Assembly (NCBI RefSeq): GCF_001593005.1
Contig: NZ_LQZQ01000045.1
Location: 248,001 to 312,000, forward strand
Length of the DNA stretch: 64,000 nucleotides
Source of the DNA: Roseivirga ehrenbergii
Lineage (GTDB): Bacteria > Bacteroidota > Bacteroidia > Cytophagales > Cyclobacteriaceae
Direction: 5' to 3'
This document shows, piece after piece, positions 1 through 8,335 of this stretch (positions are counted from its first letter, which is position 1; every line of letters starts with the position of its first letter). The notes below the pieces were generated by a model. That model did not search any database, had not been told where the DNA came from, and saw only the letters and a program-made list of their open reading frames with translations. Both the position numbers and the translations under genes were made by a program.

Positions 1-1
1 T

Positions 2-1219
2 CTTGCAGTAGAAAACGAGTATACATTCTATCTAGCACTTGCATTAATTGTAGTGGGGAACGGTTTCTTTAAGCCAAATATCTCAACTTTCGTAGGTTCT
101 CTTTATAAGGATGGAGACACCAGGAAAGATTCTGGGTTCACCATTTTTTATATGGGAATTAATATTGGTGGTTTTGCTGCACCGCTTTTGTGCGGTTGGT
201 TAGGCCGTGAATATGGCTGGCATTATGGTTTTGGCCTTGCCGGTATTGGTATGCTTGCCGGACTGATTGTTTTTTGGCGTGGAATTAAAGCAGGGGTATT
301 CTTAGATAAGGGAATGGCACCGAGTGTTGAAAGGCTTGAATCAAGAGTTTTAGGTATTAAAAGAAAAGTGTTTGTGCCAATTTTGGCTTTCTTAGCAGCA
401 CCTGTAATTGCAATAATGCTATCTTCTTACGGAGCAATTGGTGGTGGCGATACCTTTTTAGGTGACCAAAATGTAGTGACATTAATATTCAAATTGCTTG
501 GCTTCGCTATTCTCATCTATATGGCAGTAATCATGTATCAGGCTACCGCTTCTGAAAGGAAGAAGTTAGCGGTAGCATTAATGATTACTGTTTTCATGAG
601 TATTTTTTGGGGGTTTCATGAACTATCGGGCTCTGTAATTACACTGTTTGCTAGTAGAAACGTAAATCTATGGTTGATTGACGCTGCTCAAACCAATGCG
701 CTTAACTCGATGTGGATTATTATTCTTTCTATTCCAATATCGTTGTTGTGGGGCTTTTTGGCCAAGAAGAAGTTAAACCCTAGAACTCCTTATAAGTTTG
801 CTTTGGGGCTTTCTTTGGCAGCCATAAGTTTCTTTGTATTGTCTTTAAGTGGAAATGCTGCTGATTCTGAAGGAATGGTGCCTTTTTTCTATCTGATGGT
901 AATGTACTTCTTGATTTCAGTTGGTGAGTTATTCATGTCACCAGTAGGCCTTTCTAAAATCACAGATCTGTCACCTCAAAGAATCGTAGCATTTATGATG
1001 GGTGTTTGGTTCTTGTCTTCTGCTTATGCTTTCCAAATCGTTGGTTTTATCGGTAAGCAATTGGCGGTAGAGAGTACAGATAAGGACGTAAGAGGTTTTG
1101 AATCTTTAGACACTTACATTGGTGGCTTTGAACTAATTGCTAAATATGCATTCGGTGCAGCGATTATAGTGTTTATACTAGGTCCAATAATGAAAAGATG
1201 GATGCAAAACGTTCATTAG
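2..1219 (+). CDS. POT-family proton-dependent oligopeptide transporter, 5'-truncated by the window edge
   Basis: The reading frame is open from base 2, so the true start lies outside the window. The visible 405 codons hold the PTR2 family signature (GNGFFKPNISTFVGSLY, just after the edge) followed by about nine hydrophobic segments. Proteins of this family are inner-membrane symporters that import di- and tripeptides with protons. The C-terminal segment MSPVGLSKITDLSPQ is also typical. About 100 N-terminal residues are probably missing. A strong hairpin terminator follows the stop, so this ends its transcription unit. The family is secure; substrate specificity is not visible. Confidence 0.9.
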   Translation, partial: LAVENEYTFYLALALIVVGNGFFKPNISTFVGSLYKDGDTRKDSGFTIFYMGINIGGFAAPLLCGWLGREYGWHYGFGLAGIGMLAGLIVFWRGIKAGVFLDKGMAPSVERLESRVLGIKRKVFVPILAFLAAPVIAIMLSSYGAIGGGDTFLGDQNVVTLIFKLLGFAILIYMAVIMYQATASERKKLAVALMITVFMSIFWGFHELSGSVITLFASRNVNLWLIDAAQTNALNSMWIIILSIPISLLWGFLAKKKLNPRTPYKFALGLSLAAISFFVLSLSGNAADSEGMVPFFYLMVMYFLISVGELFMSPVGLSKITDLSPQRIVAFMMGVWFLSSAYAFQIVGFIGKQLAVESTDKDVRGFESLDTYIGGFELIAKYAFGAAIIVFILGPIMKRWMQNVH

Positions 1220-1240
1220 AAAGTTGTGTATGAAATTAGA

Positions 1241-1266
1241 AGCCGCTCTATGAGCGGCTTTTTTTA
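1241..1266 (+). terminator. Rho-independent terminator of the peptide transporter gene
   Basis: AGCCGCTC-TAT-GAGCGGCT forms an 8-bp perfect stem with a 3-nt loop followed by T7. It lies 21 bases after the transporter stop and its T tract touches the stop codon of the convergent FabH-like gene, so it may also slow transcription from the other side. Confidence 0.9.
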
Positions 1267-2208
1267 TACCCTTACCAGCATAGCACCACTGGAATAACCA
1301 CCGCCAAAAACAGTTACAACAGCCAGTTCACCTTTTTGCATCGAACCGAAGACCTGAGAATAACCGATAGAAGAACTAGCTGAGCCTGTATTACCAAATT
1401 CAATCATATTGATAACCACCTTTTCAATAGGGAAATTTAGAGTTTCAGCAACTTTATTGATTATCCTCATATTGGCTTGGTGTGGAATGAGGTAGTTTAA
1501 ATCCGCTAGTTTGCAGCCACTTTTTTCTAGGATACTCTCCGTTTTTTCTGACATGTATTTAATGGCATTGTAAAAAACATCTCTACCATCGGGCATAGAA
1601 ATACCGCCATCAAAAGGCTTTAAACAGACACCATTTGGCCCTCGTCCAATAGTGGCATGGCCTTCAGTATTTACCCCAAGAACTTCATGGTCTTTATCAG
1701 TAACTCTTTGGCTTGAAAGAAATACAGCAGAAGCTCCATCTCCCCATAGGTGTGCAGAAATAGGGTCTGATTCGTTTAAATAAGCCCAATTGTGTTCTGA
1801 AGTTACGATTAAAGCCTTTTTAGCTTTTCCCATGGCGAAATAACCTTCAGCAATTTCAATGGCATTGACAAACGAGCTACAGGCAGAAGAAACGGAAAAC
1901 ACAATAGCTCCGCTGATGCCATACTTTTGTTGAACCACATGAGCCAGTGTACCAACCGTGTCATAGGGTGAATAAGTAGCACCAATGATCAAATCAACTT
2001 CGGTGATATTATAAGGTAGATTATTCAATCCATTTTCAATGGCCGAAATGGCCATAGTATTTACATTTTCGTTTGCCGAAGTTCTTCTGCGGTTTTTAAT
2101 TCCTGATTTACGGACGATAGTTTCATCGTCCATTCCATTTTTATCAAAGAAATAACTGTTGGGAATTATGTTTGAAGGTATATAGTGTGATGCTAGATTA
2201 ATGTACAT
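1264..2208 (-). CDS. 3-oxoacyl-ACP synthase III (FabH/KAS III-like) family protein
   Basis: This is a 314-residue thiolase-fold enzyme. The catalytic triad of KAS III is visible: Cys110 in SSACSS, His243 in PHQAN and Asn273 in GNTGSAS. Family members condense an acyl-CoA with malonyl-ACP to start fatty acid synthesis or make related 3-oxo products. It stands alone and is not beside plsX, rpmF or other fab genes, so it is probably a secondary KAS III paralogue rather than the primary FabH. The ATG at 2208 agrees with the family N terminus. A role in fatty acid initiation or in a special lipid or ketone product cannot be decided here. Confidence 0.87.
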   Translation of the reverse strand: MYINLASHYIPSNIIPNSYFFDKNGMDDETIVRKSGIKNRRRTSANENVNTMAISAIENGLNNLPYNITEVDLIIGATYSPYDTVGTLAHVVQQKYGISGAIVFSVSSACSSFVNAIEIAEGYFAMGKAKKALIVTSEHNWAYLNESDPISAHLWGDGASAVFLSSQRVTDKDHEVLGVNTEGHATIGRGPNGVCLKPFDGGISMPDGRDVFYNAIKYMSEKTESILEKSGCKLADLNYLIPHQANMRIINKVAETLNFPIEKVVINMIEFGNTGSASSSIGYSQVFGSMQKGELAVVTVFGGGYSSGAMLVRV

Positions 2209-2330
2209 GGAATCCTGTTACGGGTGGTTGTTTTAATATGTTGAGTTTTGCCTTCGAAACTAGTACATATTTCGGTAACCTCTGTTAAAATCGGTGTTAT
2301 TAGGCAATATTGAATGCATTGAGATAGAGG

Positions 2331-2912
2331 TTAACCTAAAATTGATTTTACACTTTCCTGTAACTTTGGAATGACTTCTTCTTCGAACCATTGATTTTTC
2401 CTCATCCAAATTCCATTCCTAGGCGAGGGGTGAACCAAGGGGAAGAATTCTGGTAAATAATGGTCGTAATTCTGAACTGTTTCTGTAAGAGTTTTCTTCT
2501 TTCGTTCTCCTAAATAATAAGCTTGGGCATACTGGCCAATCAAGAGTGTTAGTTTAACTTCTTTGAGAAGGTCTAAAATTTGGTTGTGCCATAGTGGAGC
2601 GCATTCTGGCCGAGGAGGTAAATCGCCTGATTTTCCTTTTCCCGGATAGCAAAAACCCATTGGTACAATGCCAAAAAGGTTAGTGTCATAAAACTGTTCA
2701 TTGGTTACACCCAACCATTTTCTAAGGTTCTTACCAGAAGCATCGTCCCAAGGAATTCCCGATGCGTGTACTTTGGTGCCTGGCGCTTGGCCAATCACTA
2801 ATATTTTTGAATGAGCACTAATAGATATTACAGGTCGCGGCCCAAGTGGTAAATGTTCGGCACAAACCCTACATGCTTTAATTTGGCTTAGTAAGTCTTC
2901 AAAGTTTGACAT
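2331..2912 (-). CDS. uracil-DNA glycosylase-like family protein
   Basis: 193 residues from the chosen start. Motif A-like GQAPGTKVHASGIPWDDASG and motif B-like HPSPRN mark the uracil-DNA glycosylase superfamily, which removes uracil from DNA for base excision repair. An N-terminal CRVCAEHLPLGPRP segment has a CxxC pair that is common in this subfamily. I chose ATG at 2912 (MSNFEDLL) because the longer frame to 3029 adds 39 residues unlike the family and would run over the divergent promoter of the next gene. It is not the classic Ung (no GQDPYH motif), and its exact substrate is uncertain. Confidence 0.83.
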   Translation of the reverse strand: MSNFEDLLSQIKACRVCAEHLPLGPRPVISISAHSKILVIGQAPGTKVHASGIPWDDASGKNLRKWLGVTNEQFYDTNLFGIVPMGFCYPGKGKSGDLPPRPECAPLWHNQILDLLKEVKLTLLIGQYAQAYYLGERKKKTLTETVQNYDHYLPEFFPLVHPSPRNGIWMRKNQWFEEEVIPKLQESVKSILG

Positions 2913-3016
2913 AGAATTCCAATTTAAAACAAAAATGCTAGAGAGAAATAGGCATGGATTATTGACTGTATTGGAAATGACAAATAGATAATGAAGCTGA
3001 ATTAGTGGCATTCGAT

Positions 3017-3024
3017 TATCTTCG
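3017..3024 (+). promoter_or_regulatory. -7 promoter element TATCTTCG of the TRIC-channel gene
   Basis: TATCTTCG matches the Bacteroidota -7 consensus TAnnTTTG with one change and sits 16 bases before the ATG at 3041. No convincing -33 TTTG is seen at the right distance, so this is a partial promoter call. Confidence 0.45.
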
Positions 3025-3040
3025 CCCAAAGTTTAATTGA

Positions 3041-3652
3041 ATGAGTACCCAAGAATTAGTTTATTTTATTGATTTAGGAGGAACCCTCGTGTTTGCAATT
3101 AGTGGGTGGTTAGCCGCTTCTAAAAAGCAAATGGATCCTTTTGGTGCTTCTGTAATTGCTTTTATTACCGCAGTTGGTGGCGGCACTTTGCGTGATTTGT
3201 TAATCGGCAGTCAGCCTGTAGGATGGATGGTAGATCAGAACTATTTACTCATGATCGCTGGTGGAATTGGGCTTGGCTTTTTGTTCAAACGCTATTTAGA
3301 AAAGCTTCGAAAAACGATGTTCCTGTTTGACTCTATTGGGATTGGTTTGTTTACCATATTAGGAATAGAAAAAACGCTCTCATTTGGTTTAACCCCCGTA
3401 ATTGCGGTAATGATGGGTACGGTGTCAGCTGTTTTTGGTGGGGTTTTGCGTGATACTTTGGCCAATGAGGTGCCTTTAATTTTTAGGCAGGAAATTTATG
3501 CAACAGCTTGTTTAACGGGAGGTATTCTATTTCTTGTTTTAGGTCAATTTAATGTGAATGTGGATGTAAGAATCATTCTTACAGTGATTTATATTATCGC
3601 GCTCAGAATTGTTTCGGTAAAATATAAATGGTCGTTTCCAACTATTAAATAA
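3041..3652 (+). CDS. trimeric intracellular cation (TRIC/UPF0126) channel family membrane protein
   Basis: 203 residues forming seven hydrophobic segments in two repeated halves. Each half carries the family glycine-rich motif with RD: AVGGGTLRDLL in the first and VFGGVLRDTL in the second. Bacterial members (YicG, YadS type) resemble TRIC cation channels; some have been linked to glycine transport. The ATG at 3041 directly follows a short leader. The next gene, a RidA homologue, starts 8 bases after the stop, so the two are probably co-transcribed. Physiological substrate is unknown. Confidence 0.88.
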   Translation: MSTQELVYFIDLGGTLVFAISGWLAASKKQMDPFGASVIAFITAVGGGTLRDLLIGSQPVGWMVDQNYLLMIAGGIGLGFLFKRYLEKLRKTMFLFDSIGIGLFTILGIEKTLSFGLTPVIAVMMGTVSAVFGGVLRDTLANEVPLIFRQEIYATACLTGGILFLVLGQFNVNVDVRIILTVIYIIALRIVSVKYKWSFPTIK

Positions 3653-3660
3653 GACTGGTT

Positions 3661-4038
3661 ATGAAAATCATTCATTCAACCAGCGCCCCAAAGGCTTTAG
3701 GGCCATATTGCTCAGCCATTCGTACGGGTAATTTGCTTTTTTGCTCAGGCCAGACGGGAATTAATCCATTGACGAATAAAGTAGAATCAACAACAGTTGA
3801 AGGACAAACGAAACAGGTATTAGCAAATTTACAGGCCGTTTTGGCCTCTGAAGGGCTAGGAGTGAAGGATGTTGTGAAGTGTAATGTTTACCTCAGCGAT
3901 ATGGAGCATTTCGAAGTAATGAACTCTGTGTATGGTGAATTTTTCGAAGGCCACACACCCGCAAGAACCACTGTGGCCGTTGCAGGCTTGCCTTTAAATG
4001 CCCTTGTAGAAATTGAGTGCATCGCTGAAATTAAATAG
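3661..4038 (+). CDS. ridA: RidA family reactive intermediate/imine deaminase
   Basis: 125 residues, the usual RidA length. The signature is present: GPYCSAIRTGNLLFCSGQ near the N terminus and ARTTVAVAGLP near the C terminus, where the arginine binds the carboxylate of enamine or imine substrates. RidA hydrolyses 2-aminoacrylate and related intermediates released by PLP enzymes, protecting other PLP enzymes. It is cytosolic and trimeric. It follows the TRIC-like channel by 8 bases. The gene symbol follows the subgroup carrying the catalytic Arg; assignment within the YjgF/YER057c/UK114 superfamily is otherwise by similarity. Confidence 0.9.
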   Translation: MKIIHSTSAPKALGPYCSAIRTGNLLFCSGQTGINPLTNKVESTTVEGQTKQVLANLQAVLASEGLGVKDVVKCNVYLSDMEHFEVMNSVYGEFFEGHTPARTTVAVAGLPLNALVEIECIAEIK

Positions 4039-4052
4039 CTGTTCTTCCCTTT

Positions 4053-4955
4053 CTAGGCCTTAGCCAATTTGGGTTGTTTTTTCTTATACAATGCAAAAAC
4101 ATTACCTACAATAAGCATTAGCATTCCAATAATGGTATACTCCGTAATTATAAACCCTTCGAAAATAGTAGAAATAATAACCGCAACAACTGGAACTACA
4201 ACGATGGTATAAGCTGCCTTTCCTGCTCCAATTTTGCTGATAAGTGTGAGGTACATATTAAAAGCGATGATTGAGCCAAAAATCACTAAATACAGAAGTG
4301 AAAATATGTAAGAACCAGACCAGTCGATGGTGAATGGCCTGCCGAGCGCTACGGCAACAATAAGCATTGCAATTGCTCCATAAACCATAGCAAATGCGGT
4401 GGATTGCATTACAGGGATTTTCAATTTTGAATTATAACCTGAAGTTACATTACCTAGGCTGGCAATCATTACAGAAGAAACGCATAGAATTAACCCTGTA
4501 AATGACTCGTCCGCGGCTGTAAATGCCATTAACTCCCTTTTAAAAATAACCATAGTTCCAAGTACACCGAACAGTGCTCCAATGAATACTTTAGGTATAA
4601 TGGGTTGTTTTAGGAATATGGAACCGAAAATCATATTGAAGAATATGATGAGCGAAAATCCAACAGCTACTAGTCCGCTAGTTAGGTATTGTTCAGACTG
4701 GTAAACCAACCAATAGTTGAAGCTATGGAGAAGGATGCCTTGCAGGGCGATTCTTAAATGAACCTGCCATGTGAAGGAAAGATTTTTCGACCTAATTTTG
4801 CAATAGGCCAAAAACAGCAAACCAGCCAAAGCAAACCGATAGCTTACTGACATTATTGGATCAACGCTACCCAGTTGAAAAGTGATGACATACCAAGTAG
4901 AGCCCCAAATAAGCGCTGGTATAGCAAAAAGCACAAAATTATTCGATTCCTTCAT
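4053..4955 (-). CDS. EamA/DMT superfamily transporter
   Basis: 300 residues with ten hydrophobic segments in two EamA repeats. IPALIWGSTWYVITFQLG at the N terminus and a second-repeat GYNSKLKIPV segment fit the drug/metabolite exporter superfamily, which exports amino acids, nucleobases or other small metabolites across the inner membrane. A lysine-rich tail (KKKQPKLAKA) follows the last helix. It converges on ridA with a 14-bp gap and no obvious terminator hairpin between. The substrate cannot be read from the sequence. Confidence 0.86.
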   Translation of the reverse strand: MKESNNFVLFAIPALIWGSTWYVITFQLGSVDPIMSVSYRFALAGLLFLAYCKIRSKNLSFTWQVHLRIALQGILLHSFNYWLVYQSEQYLTSGLVAVGFSLIIFFNMIFGSIFLKQPIIPKVFIGALFGVLGTMVIFKRELMAFTAADESFTGLILCVSSVMIASLGNVTSGYNSKLKIPVMQSTAFAMVYGAIAMLIVAVALGRPFTIDWSGSYIFSLLYLVIFGSIIAFNMYLTLISKIGAGKAAYTIVVVPVVAVIISTIFEGFIITEYTIIGMLMLIVGNVFALYKKKQPKLAKA

Positions 4956-5048
4956 GAAATTTGAAAGCCCGAATTTAGCGAGATGGTTCAGTTTTCAGTT
5001 GCTGGATTACTAGTTTTTTTTCAAGTGGATGAGAGGAGTGGAGCTCGC

Positions 5049-5750
5049 TTATTTTTTGTTTAAGTAAGCTTTTAAATCAGCAATACTATCGAGTTCGTAA
5101 AACGAAAAATCACCAATGGTGTGTTTGTCAATTTTTTCGTGTACCCAAGTATCGTGAAAGGGAATATGAATGGCGTTTCCTCCAATTTCGCAAATAGGAA
5201 GAATGTCCGATTTGAGTGAGTTCCCGATCATAAGAAAATCTGACGGACTGATTTGATAACGGTCTAAAATTGTTTGGTAGGTAGATGCGTTTTTTTCGCT
5301 TAAAATTTCAATATGATCAAAGTAGTCTGCTAAGCCCGATCTAGCAATTTTTGTTTCTTGATCCCATAAATCGCCCTTGGTAATTACAATCAGCTGATAA
5401 TGGTCTTTGAGCCATTCGAGATTCTCTTGAATTCCAGGTAATACTTCAACAGGGTGAGTAAGCATTTCTTTACCCAAGTTGATTACATTTTGTATGTCGG
5501 CACCGGTTATTTTATGCTGCGTTAGTTCAATGGCCGATTCGATCATGGAGAGCATAAAACCTTTTATTCCGTAACCGAAAAGCCTAAGGTTTTTTAATTC
5601 TACTTCGTAAAGTTGATGCTCTAAATTGTTATCAATTTCAAAGTACTTAGAAAGAATAGTTTCAAACTGAAGTCTGGTTTTAGTGAAAATCGGTTCGTTT
5701 ACCCAAAGCGTGTCATCGGCATCAAAAGCGATGGTTTTAATGTGCTTCAT
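5049..5750 (-). CDS. HAD family hydrolase (putative phosphatase)
   Basis: 233 residues. HAD motif I is FDADDTLW, with the nucleophile Asp10 and the acid/base Asp12; motif II is VITKGD; the motif III lysine lies near TKIARSG; and motif IV is FLMIGNSLKSD. The helical cap between motifs I and II fits subclass I phosphatases. I chose ATG at 5750 rather than the upstream in-frame ATG at 5801 because 5801 lies inside a perfect 13-bp hairpin that terminates the gene before it. Substrate unknown; the family includes phosphoglycolate and nucleotide phosphatases. Confidence 0.85.
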   Translation of the reverse strand: MKHIKTIAFDADDTLWVNEPIFTKTRLQFETILSKYFEIDNNLEHQLYEVELKNLRLFGYGIKGFMLSMIESAIELTQHKITGADIQNVINLGKEMLTHPVEVLPGIQENLEWLKDHYQLIVITKGDLWDQETKIARSGLADYFDHIEILSEKNASTYQTILDRYQISPSDFLMIGNSLKSDILPICEIGGNAIHIPFHDTWVHEKIDKHTIGDFSFYELDSIADLKAYLNKK

Positions 5751-5790
5751 TTGATTTTTATCTAACTGCAATTTACTGTTCAAAATGAAA

Positions 5791-5833
5791 AATGTCTCCA
5801 CTGAAAAGCGATTGCCAAATCAGTGGAGACATT
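5791..5833 (-). terminator. Long hairpin terminator after the Tat-exported oxidoreductase
   Basis: AATGTCTCCACTG (5791-5803) and its exact complement at 5821-5833 make a 13-bp stem with a 17-nt loop. On the minus strand it is followed by TTTCATTTT. It sits 20 bases after the oxidoreductase stop codon and before the HAD gene start. Confidence 0.7.
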
Positions 5834-5852
5834 GAATAATCTAAGGTGTGTT

Positions 5853-7304
5853 TTACCAACCTGTTCTATACTCTCGTTTTACGTATTGATTGGCTTCATC
5901 AAAATTGGTAACCCTCATGTTTTTAGCGTCCCAATGCAACCTCTTTCTGCCATGGTATTTTGTACCACCCCAGAAACCTTGGTTTTTTGCGTTTGGATCT
6001 ACTTCAAAATATGCTTTTAAGGCAAGATTCCCTATAAGAATACTTTCAGTGAATGGCCCAGCGTAGTCAAATGAAGAACTTGTTTCAGCGTTTCCGTACC
6101 CAGCTATACATGCGTTTACCCACTGTAAATAGTGCCCTTCAGGAACTCTAGCAATAGTTTCTTTTACCGATACCTGCTCATTTAAAGATAAAGGAAGTAG
6201 CCTCGGGTTAGCGCCATAACAATCCGCTAAAAGCTTTCCTTTAGTTCCAATAAAGAGTACTCCGCCATCCCAATTGCCAAATGCTTCATCATCACCAAGC
6301 TCTTCTGGCCTTTCGGGCATTATGCCTCCATCCATCCAAGCAACTTTTATATTTCCTTTACCATCTGTTCTTGGGTAGTTTAAATGAATTTTACTTGCCG
6401 TAGGAAAGCTTTTTGGGAAATCGAGTGTTTCAAAATTAGCTTTGAAAGCATCAACAGCACTACATTCTACTTGGTCTGGATATAGAATTGGTAGAATTCT
6501 ATACACAGGATCCATAATGTGGCAGGCCATATCTCCTAATGCGCCAGTTCCAAAATCTGACCAACCTCTCCAGTTAAATGGTAAGTAAGCATCATTGTAG
6601 TCGCGTTTTTCGGCAGTGCCCAGCCATAAATCCCAATCTAATTCTTTCGGAATATTATCTTTTCGGGTAGGAGTTGCCAGTGCCATAGGCCAAATGGCTC
6701 GGTTTGTCCAGCATTGTACAGTATGGACTTCGCCAATTAATCCGGCATCATAATATTCTTTCATCTTCCGAACACCATCTCCCGAAGCACCCTGATTTCC
6801 CATTTGGGTGACTACCTTATATTTTCGAGCGGCTTCTGTCAATTGCCTAGCTTCAGCAATATCGTGAGTAAGGGGTTTTTGAACATAAACATGTTTGCCT
6901 AATTCCATAGCCGCCATGGCCTGCACTGCGTGCATATGGTCTGGAGTAGAGACGGACACAGCATCAATGCTGTTTTTATTTTCTTCCAGCATCTTGCGGT
7001 AGTCTTTGTACATTGGCGCATCAGGGAAATTTTTTACAGACTCCTTAGTACTTCTCTCGTCTACATCACAGAGGTAAGCTATTTTTACATTCGGGCTTTT
7101 GGCAAAAGAGGCTAAATCGCTTGTGCCTTTTCCTCCTGCTCCAATCCCTGCTATATATAAAGTATCGGAAGGCGCTACAAAGCCTTTGCCTAGTACATGT
7201 CGTGGAACAATGGTGAATGCGGCTCCTGCAAAGCCTAATGTTTTAATAAAATTTCTTCGGGTGGTTGAGGTTGAGGACTCCTTTTTTTCTTCGTTAGCTG
7301 ACAT
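5853..7304 (-). CDS. Tat-exported Gfo/Idh/MocA family oxidoreductase
   Basis: 483 residues. TTRRNFIKTLGFAGAAF at residues 14-30 is a twin-arginine signal (S/T-R-R-x-F-x-K) followed by a hydrophobic stretch, so the folded NAD(P)-loaded protein is predicted to go to the periplasm. The Rossmann motif IAGIGAGGKG follows at about residues 51-60, and VYVQKPLTH takes the place of the usual EKP motif. Secreted members of this family in Bacteroidota act on sugars and glycosides, for example glycosidases of the GH109 type, but the exact chemistry here is unknown. The gene stands alone between two terminators. Confidence 0.88.
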   Translation of the reverse strand: MSANEEKKESSTSTTRRNFIKTLGFAGAAFTIVPRHVLGKGFVAPSDTLYIAGIGAGGKGTSDLASFAKSPNVKIAYLCDVDERSTKESVKNFPDAPMYKDYRKMLEENKNSIDAVSVSTPDHMHAVQAMAAMELGKHVYVQKPLTHDIAEARQLTEAARKYKVVTQMGNQGASGDGVRKMKEYYDAGLIGEVHTVQCWTNRAIWPMALATPTRKDNIPKELDWDLWLGTAEKRDYNDAYLPFNWRGWSDFGTGALGDMACHIMDPVYRILPILYPDQVECSAVDAFKANFETLDFPKSFPTASKIHLNYPRTDGKGNIKVAWMDGGIMPERPEELGDDEAFGNWDGGVLFIGTKGKLLADCYGANPRLLPLSLNEQVSVKETIARVPEGHYLQWVNACIAGYGNAETSSSFDYAGPFTESILIGNLALKAYFEVDPNAKNQGFWGGTKYHGRKRLHWDAKNMRVTNFDEANQYVKREYRTGW

Positions 7305-7429
7305 AATTAAGGTTTATATCTAAAAAGTAAGTTTTGAATCCCTTGAATTTATGAAATCGATTTGAAATTGACTAGATGATTATAAAAACATTGTTTAGCT
7401 AGAAAAGCTAGGTTGAGGAGTTTAGTTAA

Positions 7430-7459
7430 ACAAAAAAGGCAGCTTCAATGGCTGCCTTT
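7430..7459 (-). terminator. Rho-independent terminator of the MORN-type gene
   Basis: AAAGGCAGC (7435-7443) pairs exactly with GCTGCCTTT (7451-7459). Read on the minus strand the hairpin ends in a T6 run (7432-7437). It lies 21 bases after the stop of the gene at 7481-8038. Confidence 0.88.
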
Positions 7460-7480
7460 CTATATATGTGAGGTAAAAGC

Positions 7481-8038
7481 TTACTTTACTTCTATCAAAG
7501 TATGCTTTTTGTCTTCGTCCATTATTTTATAGTGAGTCTGATTTAAAATGAAAATATTCTCACTCGTTTCAAATATTTCGCCTGAGGTGCCAGTGAAATA
7601 AATAATGCCTTTGTCGAAGTTTTTGGTTTTGTATTTTCCTTTTTTTAATTCACCAATAGTAATGTTTTCAACTATTTCTCCCTGCCCATAAGCATTAAGC
7701 TTTACATCGAATTTTGCTCTAATTTGCCCGTTTGGAAAGTACTCGGTAAAGTTGCCATATAGCTTACTCATATAATAGGTGCGCTCGCTTTTGATTTCAC
7801 CTTCGGGAAAAAACTCTTTGGCTACACCATTTAATCGGCCATCTAATACGGCATATCGAAATTTCAATGTTTCGTTCTCGTAGTAATCTACAATGTCGCC
7901 ATTAAATATCTTGTCTTTAAAAAAGTAGACTCCATCCTTATACTCAATCTCGTTAATTCTCACAGAGTCAGCTAGTTTATTGCTTTTAAACGAGGTGAAC
8001 GATATTAAGAAAGTTAAAACGAAGGTTGTTATTTTCAT
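7481..8038 (-). CDS. secreted MORN-type (MORN_2) repeat protein
   Basis: 185 residues with a short N-terminal hydrophobic signal (MKITTFVLTFLISFTSF). Two or three MORN_2-type units are visible, for example DGRLNGVAKEFFPEGEIKSE and LYGNFTEYFPNGQIRA, in the central part. Such repeats form beta-strand pairs and are common in Bacteroidota secreted proteins and in YwqK-like proteins; a specific function is seldom known. The last 60 residues carry no repeat I recognise. It is transcribed alone and ends at a good terminator. Confidence 0.75.
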   Translation of the reverse strand: MKITTFVLTFLISFTSFKSNKLADSVRINEIEYKDGVYFFKDKIFNGDIVDYYENETLKFRYAVLDGRLNGVAKEFFPEGEIKSERTYYMSKLYGNFTEYFPNGQIRAKFDVKLNAYGQGEIVENITIGELKKGKYKTKNFDKGIIYFTGTSGEIFETSENIFILNQTHYKIMDEDKKHTLIEVK

Positions 8039-8308
8039 GTAGTTATTAGGTTAGTTTGCTTCAAAACAATTTCAAAGATACTTTACTATAAAAATCAAGC
8101 CAAACTTTGGTAAGAATCTTTTTGAATAATTTCTTCATTTCTTTTCATATACAGTATTTCAAAATTATGTATGTCTATAATTGCTAGACAGTAATTAAAA
8201 TGAAAGGGTTGGAATGAAGTTAAATTATTAAGGCAAAACACTCAGTTTCTGATTCTCTTTAGAGCTTAGACTTGAGTGATACTAGAAATGTGTAATTTCG
8301 CCTGATTT
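8039..8308. other. Intergenic region between divergent genes
   Basis: About 270 AT-rich bases separate the MORN-type gene (minus) from the DUF3352-like gene (plus). I see no ORF, tRNA or hairpin terminator. The only recognisable signal is the promoter at its right end. Confidence 0.6.
8272..8300 (+). promoter_or_regulatory. Probable promoter of the DUF3352-like operon
   Basis: TTG at 8272-8274, an 18-bp spacer and TAATTTCG at 8293-8300 fit the Bacteroidota TTG-N18-20-TAnnTTTG form with one mismatch. The predicted transcription start is about 8306-8308, immediately before an ATG at 8309 that opens an 8-codon ORF. Confidence 0.5.
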
Positions 8309-8335
8309 ATGAAATTCAAACATTACTCTTCTTGA
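8309..8335 (+). other. 8-codon mini-ORF overlapping the start of the next gene
   Basis: ATG at 8309 opens MKFKHYSS and ends at TGA 8333-8335. That TGA overlaps the TTG at 8332 in a TTGA arrangement, as in coupled stop/start overlaps. The predicted transcript would begin 1-3 bases before this ATG. It could be a leader that couples translation, or chance. Confidence 0.3.

Noticed and set aside
2913..3029. 39-residue N-terminal extension of the uracil-DNA glycosylase-like protein
   Set aside because: It is not family-like and would run through the promoter of the divergent TRIC-type gene.
5751..5801. Upstream ATG of the HAD gene (17 extra residues)
   Set aside because: This ATG lies within the 13-bp stem of the preceding gene's terminator, and HAD motif I normally lies within the first 10-15 residues, as it does from 5750.
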